Origin: an uncultured Burkholderiales bacterium
GTDB taxonomy: Bacteria; Pseudomonadota; Gammaproteobacteria; Burkholderiales; Burkholderiaceae_C
Direction: 5' to 3'
Length of the DNA stretch: 64,000 nt
Assembly (NCBI GenBank): GCA_945952065.1
Contig: CAMFGY010000004.1
Location: 62,001-126,000 of the forward strand
The notes beneath the pieces were generated by a model. The model saw nothing but the letters and a program-made list of their open reading frames with translations. It searched no databases and was not told the DNA's origin. Each line of letters begins with the position of its first letter. The stretch's first letter is position 1. Position numbers and translations under genes: made by a program. Shown piece after piece: positions 20,553 to 29,304 of the stretch.

Positions 20553-21197
20553 ATGAACGGATTGAAAAAATGGGCGGGCGTCAGCGCCCTGGCGCTGGCT
20601 GCCGCCAGTGCCGCGCAGGCCGGCGTGATCGCCGCCAGCGATGTCGCGGGCTACCACACCTTCCAGGACACCAACACCGGCCGCACTTGGCTGCGCATGG
20701 ACAATTTCTTTGATGCCAACGGCAATTCGAGCTTCAGTCCTGACGCCATGTTCGCGGCGGCCCGCAACGCCGGTTTCACCGTCGCTGCGCGAGCCGATGT
20801 CAGCCAATTGCTGGGCAGTCTGCCCTTGGCCGGCAACTACAGCAGCTATGCCAACATCATCGGCCATGGCATCCAGCTGCACGGCAATTCCGATCTGATT
20901 TGGGGGGCCTACGACGATTTTGCGACGGCTTCCTCCTTGTCCTCTTACGACCCCAATTTCGTCGGCTGGGCCTACGCCTACTCCCACGAACTCACTTGGT
21001 CGATTTATGACCAATCCGCACAGCGCGATGTGGTCAACAACCCGTCCGGCGACCAAACCATGGGCGTTTGGGCCTTTATGGAGCGCACCCAAGGGGGCGG
21101 CGGCAACAACAACACCGTGCCGGAACCCAGCTCGCTGGCCCTGCTGGGCTTGGGCCTGATGGCGGCGTCTTTCGCGCGCCGACAAGGCAAGGCTTGA
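20553..21197 (+). CDS. PEP-CTERM sorting-signal protein
   Basis: A 214-residue exported protein. It has a classic signal peptide (MNGLKKWAGVSALALAAASA, cleavage near AQA-GV). The mature domain has YHTFQDTNTGRTWLRMDNFFDANGNS-type sequence, rich in Tyr, Asn and Ser and without Cys. The C-terminus carries the exosortase signal VPEPSSLALLGLGLMAASFA followed by RRQGK: the PEP motif, a membrane span and a basic tail. Such proteins are cut by an exosortase (none in this window) and usually end up in extracellular matrix or floc material. A sigma-54 promoter precedes it and a strong terminator follows, so it is a single-gene unit. Confidence 0.93.
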   Translation: MNGLKKWAGVSALALAAASAAQAGVIAASDVAGYHTFQDTNTGRTWLRMDNFFDANGNSSFSPDAMFAAARNAGFTVAARADVSQLLGSLPLAGNYSSYANIIGHGIQLHGNSDLIWGAYDDFATASSLSSYDPNFVGWAYAYSHELTWSIYDQSAQRDVVNNPSGDQTMGVWAFMERTQGGGGNNNTVPEPSSLALLGLGLMAASFARRQGKA

Positions 21198-21221
21198 TCG
21201 AGGGCCTCGTCTGCTCCTCTG

Positions 21222-21249
21222 AAAAGGTCACCCGGGTGTGACCTTTTTT
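21222..21249 (+). terminator. Rho-independent terminator of the PEP-CTERM gene
   Basis: AAAAGGTCAC (21222-21231) pairs with GTGACCTTTT (21238-21247) around a 6-nt loop, and the U-run continues to 21249. It is 25 nt after the PEP-CTERM stop codon. It also precedes the stop of the convergent EAL gene and could work on both strands. Confidence 0.85.
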
Positions 21250-21298
21250 CTTTTGGCCTGTGCGCCTCGGCTCCGGCAGCGGCTTCCGAGCGCGGGTC

Positions 21299-23422
21299 TC
21301 AAGCTTGAATTGCCGGCTTTGACCCCGCTTCGCGCTGCTGCCGCCATTGCTGCAAGCGCGGCAAATCCATGGGCTTGGCGATGAAGTAGCCCTGCACCAG
21401 ATCGCAGCCGGTGGCGCGTATGACCGCCCACTCGGCCTCGTTCTCGACCCCCTCGGCGGTGACGGTCAATCCCAGGCTGTGGCCCAGCTTGACGATGGAG
21501 TCGAGCAGCTCCTGGCGTTTGCTGTCGCCATCCACCCGGTCGACAAAGCTGCGGTCCACCTTCAGCTCATGCACCGGCAAACGCTGCAGATAGGCCAGCG
21601 AGGATTGGCCGGTGCCAAAGTCGTCGATGGCCAAGCGCACGCCCAGTTTGCGCAGGGAATGCAGCACACCAATGGGGTCCATGCCGCTGTCGAGCAAGCC
21701 GGTCTCGGTCAGCTCCAGCTGCAGGGATTGCGGCGGCACGCCGGAGCTGGCCAGCAAGGCGCCCACCCGCTCGGGCAGCGCTTCGTCTTGCAGGTCCAGT
21801 GTGGAGACATTCACCGCAATCGGCAGCAACAGCCCCTGGGCCTGCCAGGCCGCCAAGGTGCGCACCGCTTCCTCCAGCATCCACTGCGTCACCTGACGGA
21901 TGCGCCCGGTGCTCTCCGCAAAGGGAATGAATTCACTGGGCGGCAGCCAGCCGCGCACCGGATGCTCCCAACGCACCAAGGCTTCGACACCGAGCAAACG
22001 CCCATCCAGCGCCGACACCTTGGGTTGCAAAAACTGGCGCAACTGCCCTTGTTCAATCGCTTCTTGCAGGTCGGACAGCAAGCTCAGATGGGCCAGTCGC
22101 GCGGCCTCCAGATTGGGGTTGTAAACCGAGACCGGCAAGCGCTGGCGCTTGGCTTCGAACATGGCTTGCTCGGCGCGGCGCAACAAGGCTTCGCAGCCTT
22201 CGGCGTGATCCGGGTAGAACGCCATGCCCACCGACACGGACAGGTCCAAGCTCTGCCCCTGCCAGCGGTGCTTGTGCTGCACCGCGGCCTGCACCTGCTC
22301 GGCCAAACCACCCGCCGCTTGCAGCTGCTCGATGGGCACCAGGGCGACAAAGGTGCCGCCGGCCAAGCGGCCAACGCTGGCCTTGCCATCGAACATGGCC
22401 GCCAGCTTGCCGGCGGCGCTGACCAAGAGTGCATCGCCCGCATCAAAGCCCAGCACGCTGTTGACGGTTTTCAAACGGTCCACATCCATGCACATGAGCA
22501 CGGCATGACCCTGGCTTTGAAACTGGCGCTCCAGCAGTTCATCGCCATCGGCAATGAAGCGCGAGCGCAAGGCCAAGCCGGTCAACATGTCCACATTGGC
22601 CATGCGCAGCAAACGTTGCTCGCGCTCGCCCACGGCTTCGGCCACGGTGTTCACCGCCACCGACAAACGGCCCAATTCATCGGGGCTGCTGACCGGAATG
22701 CGGTGGGCGTAATGCCCTTCGGCAATTTCACGTGCGCCGGTCTCGGTCAATGACAGCGGCCGCAAAATGCTGCGCGCCACCCACCACGCCAAGGAGCCGC
22801 CCACGCCCAGCGCCGCCAAGCACAGCAGCAGCACGGTGTTGCGATCCCGGCCAATCTGCGCACGCAAAGCCTGCGCCTGCTGCAAGGAGGCCACTTGCTC
22901 CAAACTGGCCAGGCTGCGAATGCCATCGATCAGCAGGCTGAGCGCCTCTTCGGTGCGGCCGCCCAGCATTTCCAGCGCGGCGTCGTGCTGATCGGCCTCG
23001 ATCAAGTCCACCGTTTCGCCATAGCAACTGCGGTACTGCTTCAAGCGCTGCTGCACATTGAACCAAGCTTGGCGGCGTTCACCGGCCGGCAAGCGCTGGT
23101 CCAGCATCAACATGGCGGAGTCCAGCTGCCGGTTCGCGGCATCAATCTCGGTATAGGCCAGCACGCGGGTCTGCCGCTCGCTGCTGATCAACACCAGCAG
23201 TTTGCGGGCGGCGTCCTCGGCATTGGCGCTGACGTCATTGATGTTTTCCAACATCTCTGCCTGCTCGCCCACCACGCGCGTGAAAGCCCGCGAAAAAGCA
23301 TCCAGGCGCAACATGGTCAGCGCCGCCAAGGCCAGCAGCGAAATCATCAGCACGGCAAATGCCAAGCCCAAGCGCGAGCCAATGCGCTTGCTGAAGCGAA
23401 TTCGCGGTTCTATCGAGGCCAT
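21299..23422 (-). CDS. Membrane c-di-GMP phosphodiesterase (HAMP, degenerate GGDEF, EAL)
   Basis: A 707-residue protein. The N-terminal span is GLAFAVLMISLLALAALTML, followed by a helical periplasmic sensor of about 160 residues, a second span (LLLCLAALGVGGSLAWWV) and a HAMP linker. The GGDEF domain reads AGGTF at the active site, so cyclase activity is probably lost. The EAL domain keeps VEALVRWEHP, ELTETG, IDDFGTGQSS, the Lys in LKVDRSF and AEGVENEAEW, so it should hydrolyse c-di-GMP. The GGDEF may act as a GTP-sensing regulator, as in other proteins of this build. The start at 23422 is chosen over TTG 23470, though no clear ribosome-binding site is seen. Confidence 0.9.
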   Translation of the reverse strand: MASIEPRIRFSKRIGSRLGLAFAVLMISLLALAALTMLRLDAFSRAFTRVVGEQAEMLENINDVSANAEDAARKLLVLISSERQTRVLAYTEIDAANRQLDSAMLMLDQRLPAGERRQAWFNVQQRLKQYRSCYGETVDLIEADQHDAALEMLGGRTEEALSLLIDGIRSLASLEQVASLQQAQALRAQIGRDRNTVLLLCLAALGVGGSLAWWVARSILRPLSLTETGAREIAEGHYAHRIPVSSPDELGRLSVAVNTVAEAVGEREQRLLRMANVDMLTGLALRSRFIADGDELLERQFQSQGHAVLMCMDVDRLKTVNSVLGFDAGDALLVSAAGKLAAMFDGKASVGRLAGGTFVALVPIEQLQAAGGLAEQVQAAVQHKHRWQGQSLDLSVSVGMAFYPDHAEGCEALLRRAEQAMFEAKRQRLPVSVYNPNLEAARLAHLSLLSDLQEAIEQGQLRQFLQPKVSALDGRLLGVEALVRWEHPVRGWLPPSEFIPFAESTGRIRQVTQWMLEEAVRTLAAWQAQGLLLPIAVNVSTLDLQDEALPERVGALLASSGVPPQSLQLELTETGLLDSGMDPIGVLHSLRKLGVRLAIDDFGTGQSSLAYLQRLPVHELKVDRSFVDRVDGDSKRQELLDSIVKLGHSLGLTVTAEGVENEAEWAVIRATGCDLVQGYFIAKPMDLPRLQQWRQQREAGSKPAIQA

Positions 23423-23534
23423 GAAAAAGGTGGGGAGGTAGGCTAGCAAGCCTGCCGCGGCCTGCGGCAAGGCTCAAGCCCGCGGATCTTAGTCCGCATG
23501 AGGCCCGGGAGGCGGGCAAGAATAGGGGGCGAAA

Positions 23535-23906
23535 TCAGTGCGTTTCTGCCCAGCACTTCAGCATCAAACGGGCACCGGCCACATTGGTGGCACAGGGCAC
23601 GTTGTGCACATCGCAGGCCCGCACCAGGGCGTTGATATCGGGCTCATGCGGCTGCGGCGTCATGGGGTCGCGCAAGAAGATCACCGCATCCACCTGCCCC
23701 ACCGCCAAGCGCGCGCCGATCTGCAAGTCGCCGCCCAGCGGGCCACTGAGCATGCGCTCGATGTCCAGGCCCAACTCTTCATGCAAGCGCCGACCGGTGG
23801 TGCCCGTGGCCATCAAGGTGCAGGTTTTCAAAAAAGGCAAAAAGCTGGAGGCCAAGGCGACCATCTCATTCTTCTTGCCATCGTGGGCAATCAGCGCAAT
23901 CTTCAT
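23535..23906 (-). CDS. mgsA: Methylglyoxal synthase
   Basis: A 123-residue enzyme converting dihydroxyacetone phosphate to methylglyoxal plus phosphate, a glycolytic bypass used under phosphate limitation. It shows [10 protein letters not shown] at the start, the phosphate loop [20 protein letters not shown] with the catalytic Asp, and [18 protein letters not shown] with further active-site Asp/His. Full length. It lies 36 nt after the last ABC importer gene on the same strand, so it may share that transcript, although the functions are not obviously linked. Confidence 0.95.
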   Translation of the reverse strand: MKIALIAHDGKKNEMVALASSFLPFLKTCTLMATGTTGRRLHEELGLDIERMLSGPLGGDLQIGARLAVGQVDAVIFLRDPMTPQPHEPDINALVRACDVHNVPCATNVAGARLMLKCWAETH

Positions 23907-23942
23907 GCCGCCATCTTAGAGACGCTGGGTTACAGCGTGACG

Positions 23943-24731
23943 TCAAGTCGCAGCGCCCGCGCGCACAAAGCCGACCGAGGCCTGCATCAGCTGCCGGGTG
24001 TAGTCGGCCTGCACACGCTGCGCCGCCAAGTCGCTGGCCGCCAGGGTTTCGACCTCACGGCCTTTTTGCATCACCATCAGGCGCTCGCACAGATGCGTGA
24101 CCACGGCCAAATCATGGCTGACCATCAAAAAGCTCAGGCCGCGCTCGCGCCGCAAGGCCTCCAAGAGATTGAGCACCTCGGCCTGCACCGAGGCGTCCAG
24201 CGCCGAGGTGGGCTCATCCAGCAAGAGGATTTGCGGCTCCAAAATCAAAGCCCGCGCAATCGCCACCCGCTGGCGTTGGCCGCCGGAGAGCTGATGGGCG
24301 TAGCGAAAGCGAAAGCCCGCGCCAAGGCCCACCGCGTCCAGCGCGGCCTCGATGCGGGTTTCGGCATCGCCCAAACGGTGAATGGCCAAGGGCTCGGCCA
24401 GCATGCGATCGACGGTTTGGCGCGGATGCAGCGAGCCATAGGGGTCTTGAAACACCATCTGCACCGAGCGCCGAAAGGCCGCGCTGCCCGGCGTCGGCAA
24501 GGGCTGACCCTGCGCGCCTTCGGCCACCAGGGCGATGGAACCCGCCGCTTGGGGCAGCAGGCCGCAGACCGCGCGCAACAGGGTTGACTTGCCAGAACCC
24601 GATTCACCCACCAGCCCCAGGCTCTCGCCCGGCGCCAGCCGCAGGCTCAGGTCGTGCAAGGCGGTGAAGTCCCCGAAGCGGACCTGCAGCCCCTCGATGG
24701 CGAGGCCCAGACGCGGTCTGCTGACGCTCAT
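23943..24731 (-). CDS. Oligopeptide-type ABC importer ATPase 2 (DppF/OppF-like)
   Basis: A 262-residue ABC ATPase. It has Walker A GESGSGKST, Q-loop FQDPYGSLHPR, signature LSGGQRQR, Walker B ILLLDEPTSALD and the switch His in MVSHDLAV. It is the last gene of the five-gene importer operon and pairs with the ATPase at 24728-25600. Its ATG overlaps the stop of that gene by 4 nt (ATGA), and GGAGGG precedes it. The frame continues six codons upstream, but the coupled ATG is the better start. Confidence 0.93.
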   Translation of the reverse strand: MSVSRPRLGLAIEGLQVRFGDFTALHDLSLRLAPGESLGLVGESGSGKSTLLRAVCGLLPQAAGSIALVAEGAQGQPLPTPGSAAFRRSVQMVFQDPYGSLHPRQTVDRMLAEPLAIHRLGDAETRIEAALDAVGLGAGFRFRYAHQLSGGQRQRVAIARALILEPQILLLDEPTSALDASVQAEVLNLLEALRRERGLSFLMVSHDLAVVTHLCERLMVMQKGREVETLAASDLAAQRVQADYTRQLMQASVGFVRAGAAT

Positions 24732-25600
24732 ACGCCGCCCTCCTTCCAAGCCTCTTGGCGCTGCAGCGTGGGCAGCGGGTGGCGCGGCTGATTCAGGCGC
24801 GGCAGGCAGTTCAACAAGCCCTGGGTGTAAGGATGCTGGGCTTCATGCAAGCGGCTGGCTTGAATCTCTTCCACCACCCGACCGGCATACATCACCAAGA
24901 TGCGATCGCAAAAACTCGAGACCAGGCGCAGATCGTGCGAGATGAAGATCAAGCCCATGCCGCGCTGACTGACCAGTTGGTCCAGGATGCCCAGCACCTG
25001 CAACTGCACGGTCACATCCAAGGCCGAGGTGGGCTCATCGGCAATCAAGAGCTGCGGCTCGGCAATCAACATCATGGCCATCATCACCCGCTGGCCCATG
25101 CCGCCTGAGACCTCGTGCGGGTAGAGGCGGCTGACCCGCGCCGGGTCGTCAATCGCCACATCGCTCAGGGCCCGCAAGACCCGCGCCTGCACTTCGGCCG
25201 CGCTGTAGCGGTGGTGGGCCAGCAGGGTTTCAGCGATCTGCTCGCCAATGCGCATGACCGGATTGAGCGAGTACTTGGGGTCTTGCAAGACCATGGCGAT
25301 GCGCTGGCCGCGCAGCGCGCGCCGCTCGGCCGGGCTGCATCGCAACAGGTCCATGCCCTGGAAGTTCAACACATCGGCGCTGATGCGGGCCTCGGGCGCC
25401 GACAAGCCCATCAAGGCGCGGCCCGTTTGCGACTTGCCGGAACCCGACTCGCCCACAATGCCCAGCCGCTCACGCCCCAGCGTGAAGGACACACCGCGCA
25501 CCACCTCATGCCAGCCCCCTTCGCGCCGGGGGAAGGCCACACGCAGGTTTTCAACGCTCAACATCGTGCTTGCTGTTTCAGTCACCGGCTGCTGCATCAT
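24728..25600 (-). CDS. Oligopeptide-type ABC importer ATPase 1 (DppD/OppD-like)
   Basis: A 290-residue ABC ATPase. It has Walker A GESGSGKSQ, Q-loop LQDPKYSLNPVMRIGEQ, signature VSGGMGQR, Walker B LLIADEPTSALD and the His switch FISHDLRL. The C-terminal HPYTQGLLNCLPRL is the oligopeptide/dipeptide ATPase tail motif, which supports peptide or nickel-type substrates. It overlaps both neighbours by 4 nt, as throughout the operon. Confidence 0.93.
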   Translation of the reverse strand: MMQQPVTETASTMLSVENLRVAFPRREGGWHEVVRGVSFTLGRERLGIVGESGSGKSQTGRALMGLSAPEARISADVLNFQGMDLLRCSPAERRALRGQRIAMVLQDPKYSLNPVMRIGEQIAETLLAHHRYSAAEVQARVLRALSDVAIDDPARVSRLYPHEVSGGMGQRVMMAMMLIAEPQLLIADEPTSALDVTVQLQVLGILDQLVSQRGMGLIFISHDLRLVSSFCDRILVMYAGRVVEEIQASRLHEAQHPYTQGLLNCLPRLNQPRHPLPTLQRQEAWKEGGV

Positions 25601-26526
25601 TCACCCGCCTTGGGATCGAGCGCATCGCGCAAGCCGTCACCCAGCAAATTGAAGGCCAGGCTGACGATGAAGATGGCAAGACCTGGCCCCGCGGCCACCC
25701 ACCATTGATCCAACACATACTGCCGGCCGGCGGCAATCATGGCGCCCCATTCCGGCATGGGCGGCTGCGCGCCCAGGCCCAAAAAGCCCAGGCCGGCGGC
25801 GGTCAAGATGATGCCGGCCATGTCCAGCGTGACCCGCACAATCACCGAAGGCAGGCACAGCGGCATGATGTGGCGCAACACCACCCGCGCCTTGGAGGCG
25901 CCCATCAGCTGCACCGCCGAGATGAAGTCGGCATGGCGGATGCTCAGCGTCTCGGCCCGCGCAATGCGCGCATAAGGCGGCCAAGAGGTGATGGCAATCG
26001 CCAGCACCGCGTTCTCGATGCCCGGCCCCAGGGCCGCCACAAAAGCCAGGGCCAAGATCAGCCGCGGAAAGGCCAGGAAGATATCGGTCACGCGCATCAA
26101 GACCGCGTCGGCCCAGCCGCCCAAAAATCCCGCCAAGCTGCCCACCAACAAGCCGATCGGCGCGGCCAGCAAGGCCACCAAGGTGACCACAAACAAGGTG
26201 ATGCGCGAACCATGCAAGAGGCGCGACAAGATGTCGCGGCCCTGGTCATCGGTGCCCAGCCAATGGGTGCCGGAGGGCGGCAGCAAGCGGCTCGTCATCA
26301 AGTCGCCCACTTCGGGCCGATAGGGCGCCAGCCAAGGTGCCAAGGCCGCCACCAGCGCCAGTGCCACGATGATGAACAAGCCCAGCAGCGCCAGCCGATT
26401 CCGCGCAAACGCACACCAGCCGCTGTAGGCGCGGCCCAGCGCGGCTTGGCGGCGCGAAGCGGGGCGTTCGCTCATCAACCAGGCTTTCAGCCCGAGATCG
26501 GCCACAGAGGTATCAAGAGCGCTCAT
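25597..26526 (-). CDS. Oligopeptide-type ABC importer permease 2 (DppC-like)
   Basis: A 309-residue inner-membrane permease. It has an N-terminal OppC_N segment with a first span (LALLGLFIIVALALVAALAPWLAPY), then HWLGTDDQGRDILSRLLHGS, the family's conserved entry motif. About five further spans and the EAA-loop EWGAMIAAGRQYVLDQWW follow at the C-terminal end. It partners the permease at 26523-27560. The start overlaps that gene's stop by 4 nt. Confidence 0.93.
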   Translation of the reverse strand: MSALDTSVADLGLKAWLMSERPASRRQAALGRAYSGWCAFARNRLALLGLFIIVALALVAALAPWLAPYRPEVGDLMTSRLLPPSGTHWLGTDDQGRDILSRLLHGSRITLFVVTLVALLAAPIGLLVGSLAGFLGGWADAVLMRVTDIFLAFPRLILALAFVAALGPGIENAVLAIAITSWPPYARIARAETLSIRHADFISAVQLMGASKARVVLRHIMPLCLPSVIVRVTLDMAGIILTAAGLGFLGLGAQPPMPEWGAMIAAGRQYVLDQWWVAAGPGLAIFIVSLAFNLLGDGLRDALDPKAGE

Positions 26527-27560
26527 CGGGTGCGGGGGTCCAAAAGCCGGTACAACAAATCAGAAAGCAGGTTCAGCGCGATAAAGACCGAGCCCACCAC
26601 CAGGGTGCCGCCCAGCACCGCATTCATGTCGGCGTTTTGCAAAGAGTTGGTGATGTAAAGCCCCAAGCCCGGCCAAGCGAACACGGTTTCGGTCAGCACC
26701 GAGCCTTCCAGCAAACCGGCATAACTGAGCGCCACCACGGTCACCAAGGGCACCGCCGCGTTGCGCAAGGCATGGGCCCAGATGATGCGCGCCTCGCTCA
26801 AGCCCTTGGCGCGCGCCGCCACGATGTACTCCTGGCTGAGCTCCTTCAACATAAAGCTGCGCGTCATGCGGCTGATATAGGCCATCGAAAAATAGCCCAA
26901 CAAACTGGCGGGCAGGGCCAGATGGGCCAGCGCGCTGCGCATGGCCTGCCACTCGCCGGCCAGGGCCGCATCCAGCAGCAAGAGGCCGCTGCGCGTTGGC
27001 ACGCTGTAGGCAAAGCCAATGCCGATGCGCCCCGGGCCGCCCACCCAGTCGAGCTTGGCGTAAAAGATCACCAAGCCCATCAGGCCCAGCCAAAAAATCG
27101 GCACCGAGTAGCCGACCAAGCCCATCACCCGCACCAGCTGATCGGCCAGGCGGCCGCGCCGCACCGCGGCCCAGACGCCCAGCGGAATGCCCAAGACACT
27201 GCCGATCACGATGCCCACTGTGGCCAGCTCCAGCGTGGCCGGAAAAACCCGCCGGATGTCGTCCAGCACCGGTCGGCCGGTCAGCACCGAGTGGCCAAAG
27301 TCGCCGCGCAAGACCTGGCCCACGTAGGCAAAAAACTGCTGCCACAAAGGCTTGTTCAGGCCCATGGCCTCGCGCATCTCGGCCATTTGCGCTTCGCTGG
27401 CGCGGTCGCCCAGCACCGCCAGCACCGGGTCCACCGGCACCACCCGGCCAATGAAAAAGGTCACCGCCAAGAGGCCCAGATAGGTCAGCAACAGCACCGG
27501 CACAAAGCGCAGCACGGCCTGAGTGGCTTGGCGCCAAGGGGACTGGGACGCGGTACTCAT
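26523..27560 (-). CDS. Oligopeptide-type ABC importer permease 1 (DppB-like)
   Basis: A 345-residue inner-membrane permease of the DppB/OppB family. It has an N-terminal span with the GRVVPVDPV motif and LNKPLWQQFFAYVGQVLRGDFGHS. The EAA-loop YIVAARAKGLSEARIIWAHA contacts the ATPase, and the C-terminus has TETVFAWPGLGLYI. It has about six spans and is full length. Second gene of the operon, between the binding-protein gene and the second permease. Confidence 0.93.
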   Translation of the reverse strand: MSTASQSPWRQATQAVLRFVPVLLLTYLGLLAVTFFIGRVVPVDPVLAVLGDRASEAQMAEMREAMGLNKPLWQQFFAYVGQVLRGDFGHSVLTGRPVLDDIRRVFPATLELATVGIVIGSVLGIPLGVWAAVRRGRLADQLVRVMGLVGYSVPIFWLGLMGLVIFYAKLDWVGGPGRIGIGFAYSVPTRSGLLLLDAALAGEWQAMRSALAHLALPASLLGYFSMAYISRMTRSFMLKELSQEYIVAARAKGLSEARIIWAHALRNAAVPLVTVVALSYAGLLEGSVLTETVFAWPGLGLYITNSLQNADMNAVLGGTLVVGSVFIALNLLSDLLYRLLDPRTR

Positions 27561-29164
27561 GTCTTGTTCACCGGCGCCAAAAGCGTGGTCTCCGAGGTCG
27601 GGCCGATGCGAAAGCCTTGCACCTGACGGCGCAGCGCCGCCACCTGAGTCTGCTGAAAAATCATCACAAAGGGGCTGCTGCGGCGGAACTCGGCCTGCAG
27701 CGCCTCATACATCTGAACGCGGCGCTGCGGGTCTTGCTCCAGCACGGCGGCGTCGCTCTGGCGGGTCAGCTCCGGGATCTCCCAGCTGTTGCGCCAGCTC
27801 AGCGGGCGGCTTTTGGCCTCGTCGCGGTTGTCGGGGTTGCGGGTGAAGGTGTCGGCATTGGTGTGCGGGTCCCAGTAATCGCAACCCCAGTCGCCAATGA
27901 ACAGCTCATGGCGGCGGTTGCGGTACTTGGTCAGCACCTGTTTGCCGTCACCCGGGATGATCTCAATCTGGATGCCGGCACGCCCGGCGGTTTGCTGGAT
28001 GGCCTCGGCAATGCCCTGCACCGGCTGCACCGTGCGCACATCCATGCTGATCTTGAAGCCCTGCGGCAGACCGGCCTGGGCCAACAAGGCGCGGGCACGC
28101 GCCACGTCCAAGCGGTAGGGTTGCTCGCGGCTGGCGCCCAGCAGGCCCAGGGGCAAGAAGTTCTGGTGCGGCACGCCGATGCCTTTGATCAGTGTGGCGC
28201 CAATGGCTTCATAGTCCACCAGCCATTTGAAAGCCTCTCGCACCTCGGGCTTGGCCAGCAGGGGATGGCGCTGGTTCAGGCCTAGGTAGTAGACCGAGCC
28301 CTTGGGCGTTTGCGTCAGCTGCAGTTCGGGGTTCTTGGCCAGGGCCTGCAAGTCTTGCGGCGCGAGGTTGCGGGCAATGTCGATATCGCCCTTCTCCAGC
28401 AAGAGGCGCTGCGTCGCGGCCTCCTTCACATGGCGGTAGATGACCCGCGCCAAACTGGGCTTGGGGCCGTGGAATTGCGCATTACGTTCCAGCACCAGGA
28501 TTTCATTGGCCCGCCAGTCGCGCAGCAGCCAGGGGCCGGAGCCCGCATGGTTGAGTTTGAGCCAACCGGCGCCCCAGTCCTCGTTTTGCGCCTTGGACAG
28601 CAGCAACTGCTTGTCCACCACCGAAGCCACGGTGGCCGTCAGGCAGTTCAGCACAAAGCTGGGGGCAAAGGGCTTGGCGATGTGCAACTCCAGGCTGAGG
28701 GGCCCAGTCTGCCGCACGGCCTCGCCCACATTGCTTTTGCTCAGGCCCAGCTGCGTCAGGATGAAGGCCGGGGTTTTGTCCAGGCGCACCGCGCGCTGCC
28801 AGGAGAACACCACGTCCTCCGCGGTCAAGGCATTGCCGGAGGCAAAACGCAGGCCCGGCTTGAGGGTGAAGCTGAAGACCCGCCCATCGGCCGAGACCTC
28901 CCAATGCTGGGCCAGCACACCGACGACCTCGCCCGGCGCGTCCAGATTCAGGCCGACCAGGCGCTCATAGGTATTACCCAAGACCTCGCCGCCCGAGACC
29001 TCAAAAGAGACCGCCGGGTCCAGGGTGATGATGTCGTCAAAGGCAAAGGCCAGCACCAAAGTGTCTTTGGGCGTGCCCACATGGCTGCAGCCACCCCAAG
29101 CGCCCAGGCCGAGCAAGGCAGTGCTGGCGAGCAAGGTGCGTCGGTCAGGGTTGGAGACGGGCAT
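27557..29164 (-). CDS. Periplasmic oligopeptide-type ABC substrate-binding protein
   Basis: A 535-residue family 5 binding protein, first gene of the importer operon. The N-terminus DRRTLLASTALLGLGAWGGC has a twin-Arg-like pair and a Cys after the hydrophobic part. It may be Tat-exported and/or lipid-anchored, although the lipobox is imperfect. Family 5 motifs are present: LDPAVSFEVSGGEVLGNTYE, LAQHWEVSADGRVFSFTLKPG and LTAEDVVFSWQRAV. Likely ligands are peptides; the pocket cannot be read by eye. The operon promoter should lie in the 140 nt between this gene and the GGDEF-EAL gene. Confidence 0.93.
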   Translation of the reverse strand: MPVSNPDRRTLLASTALLGLGAWGGCSHVGTPKDTLVLAFAFDDIITLDPAVSFEVSGGEVLGNTYERLVGLNLDAPGEVVGVLAQHWEVSADGRVFSFTLKPGLRFASGNALTAEDVVFSWQRAVRLDKTPAFILTQLGLSKSNVGEAVRQTGPLSLELHIAKPFAPSFVLNCLTATVASVVDKQLLLSKAQNEDWGAGWLKLNHAGSGPWLLRDWRANEILVLERNAQFHGPKPSLARVIYRHVKEAATQRLLLEKGDIDIARNLAPQDLQALAKNPELQLTQTPKGSVYYLGLNQRHPLLAKPEVREAFKWLVDYEAIGATLIKGIGVPHQNFLPLGLLGASREQPYRLDVARARALLAQAGLPQGFKISMDVRTVQPVQGIAEAIQQTAGRAGIQIEIIPGDGKQVLTKYRNRRHELFIGDWGCDYWDPHTNADTFTRNPDNRDEAKSRPLSWRNSWEIPELTRQSDAAVLEQDPQRRVQMYEALQAEFRRSSPFVMIFQQTQVAALRRQVQGFRIGPTSETTLLAPVNKT

Positions 29165-29304
29165 GGGCGAGGGACAAAAAGAAAAGACGGTTCAAAAGAA
29201 TCGCCCGCATTGTGCTGCATGCAGCCCCCGCTTTCGCGGTGCAGGGCTGGCCGACACCGCCCTGCGTGCCCAGCCGCCCCACGCCCCGGGCTTAGCGCCG
29301 GCAT

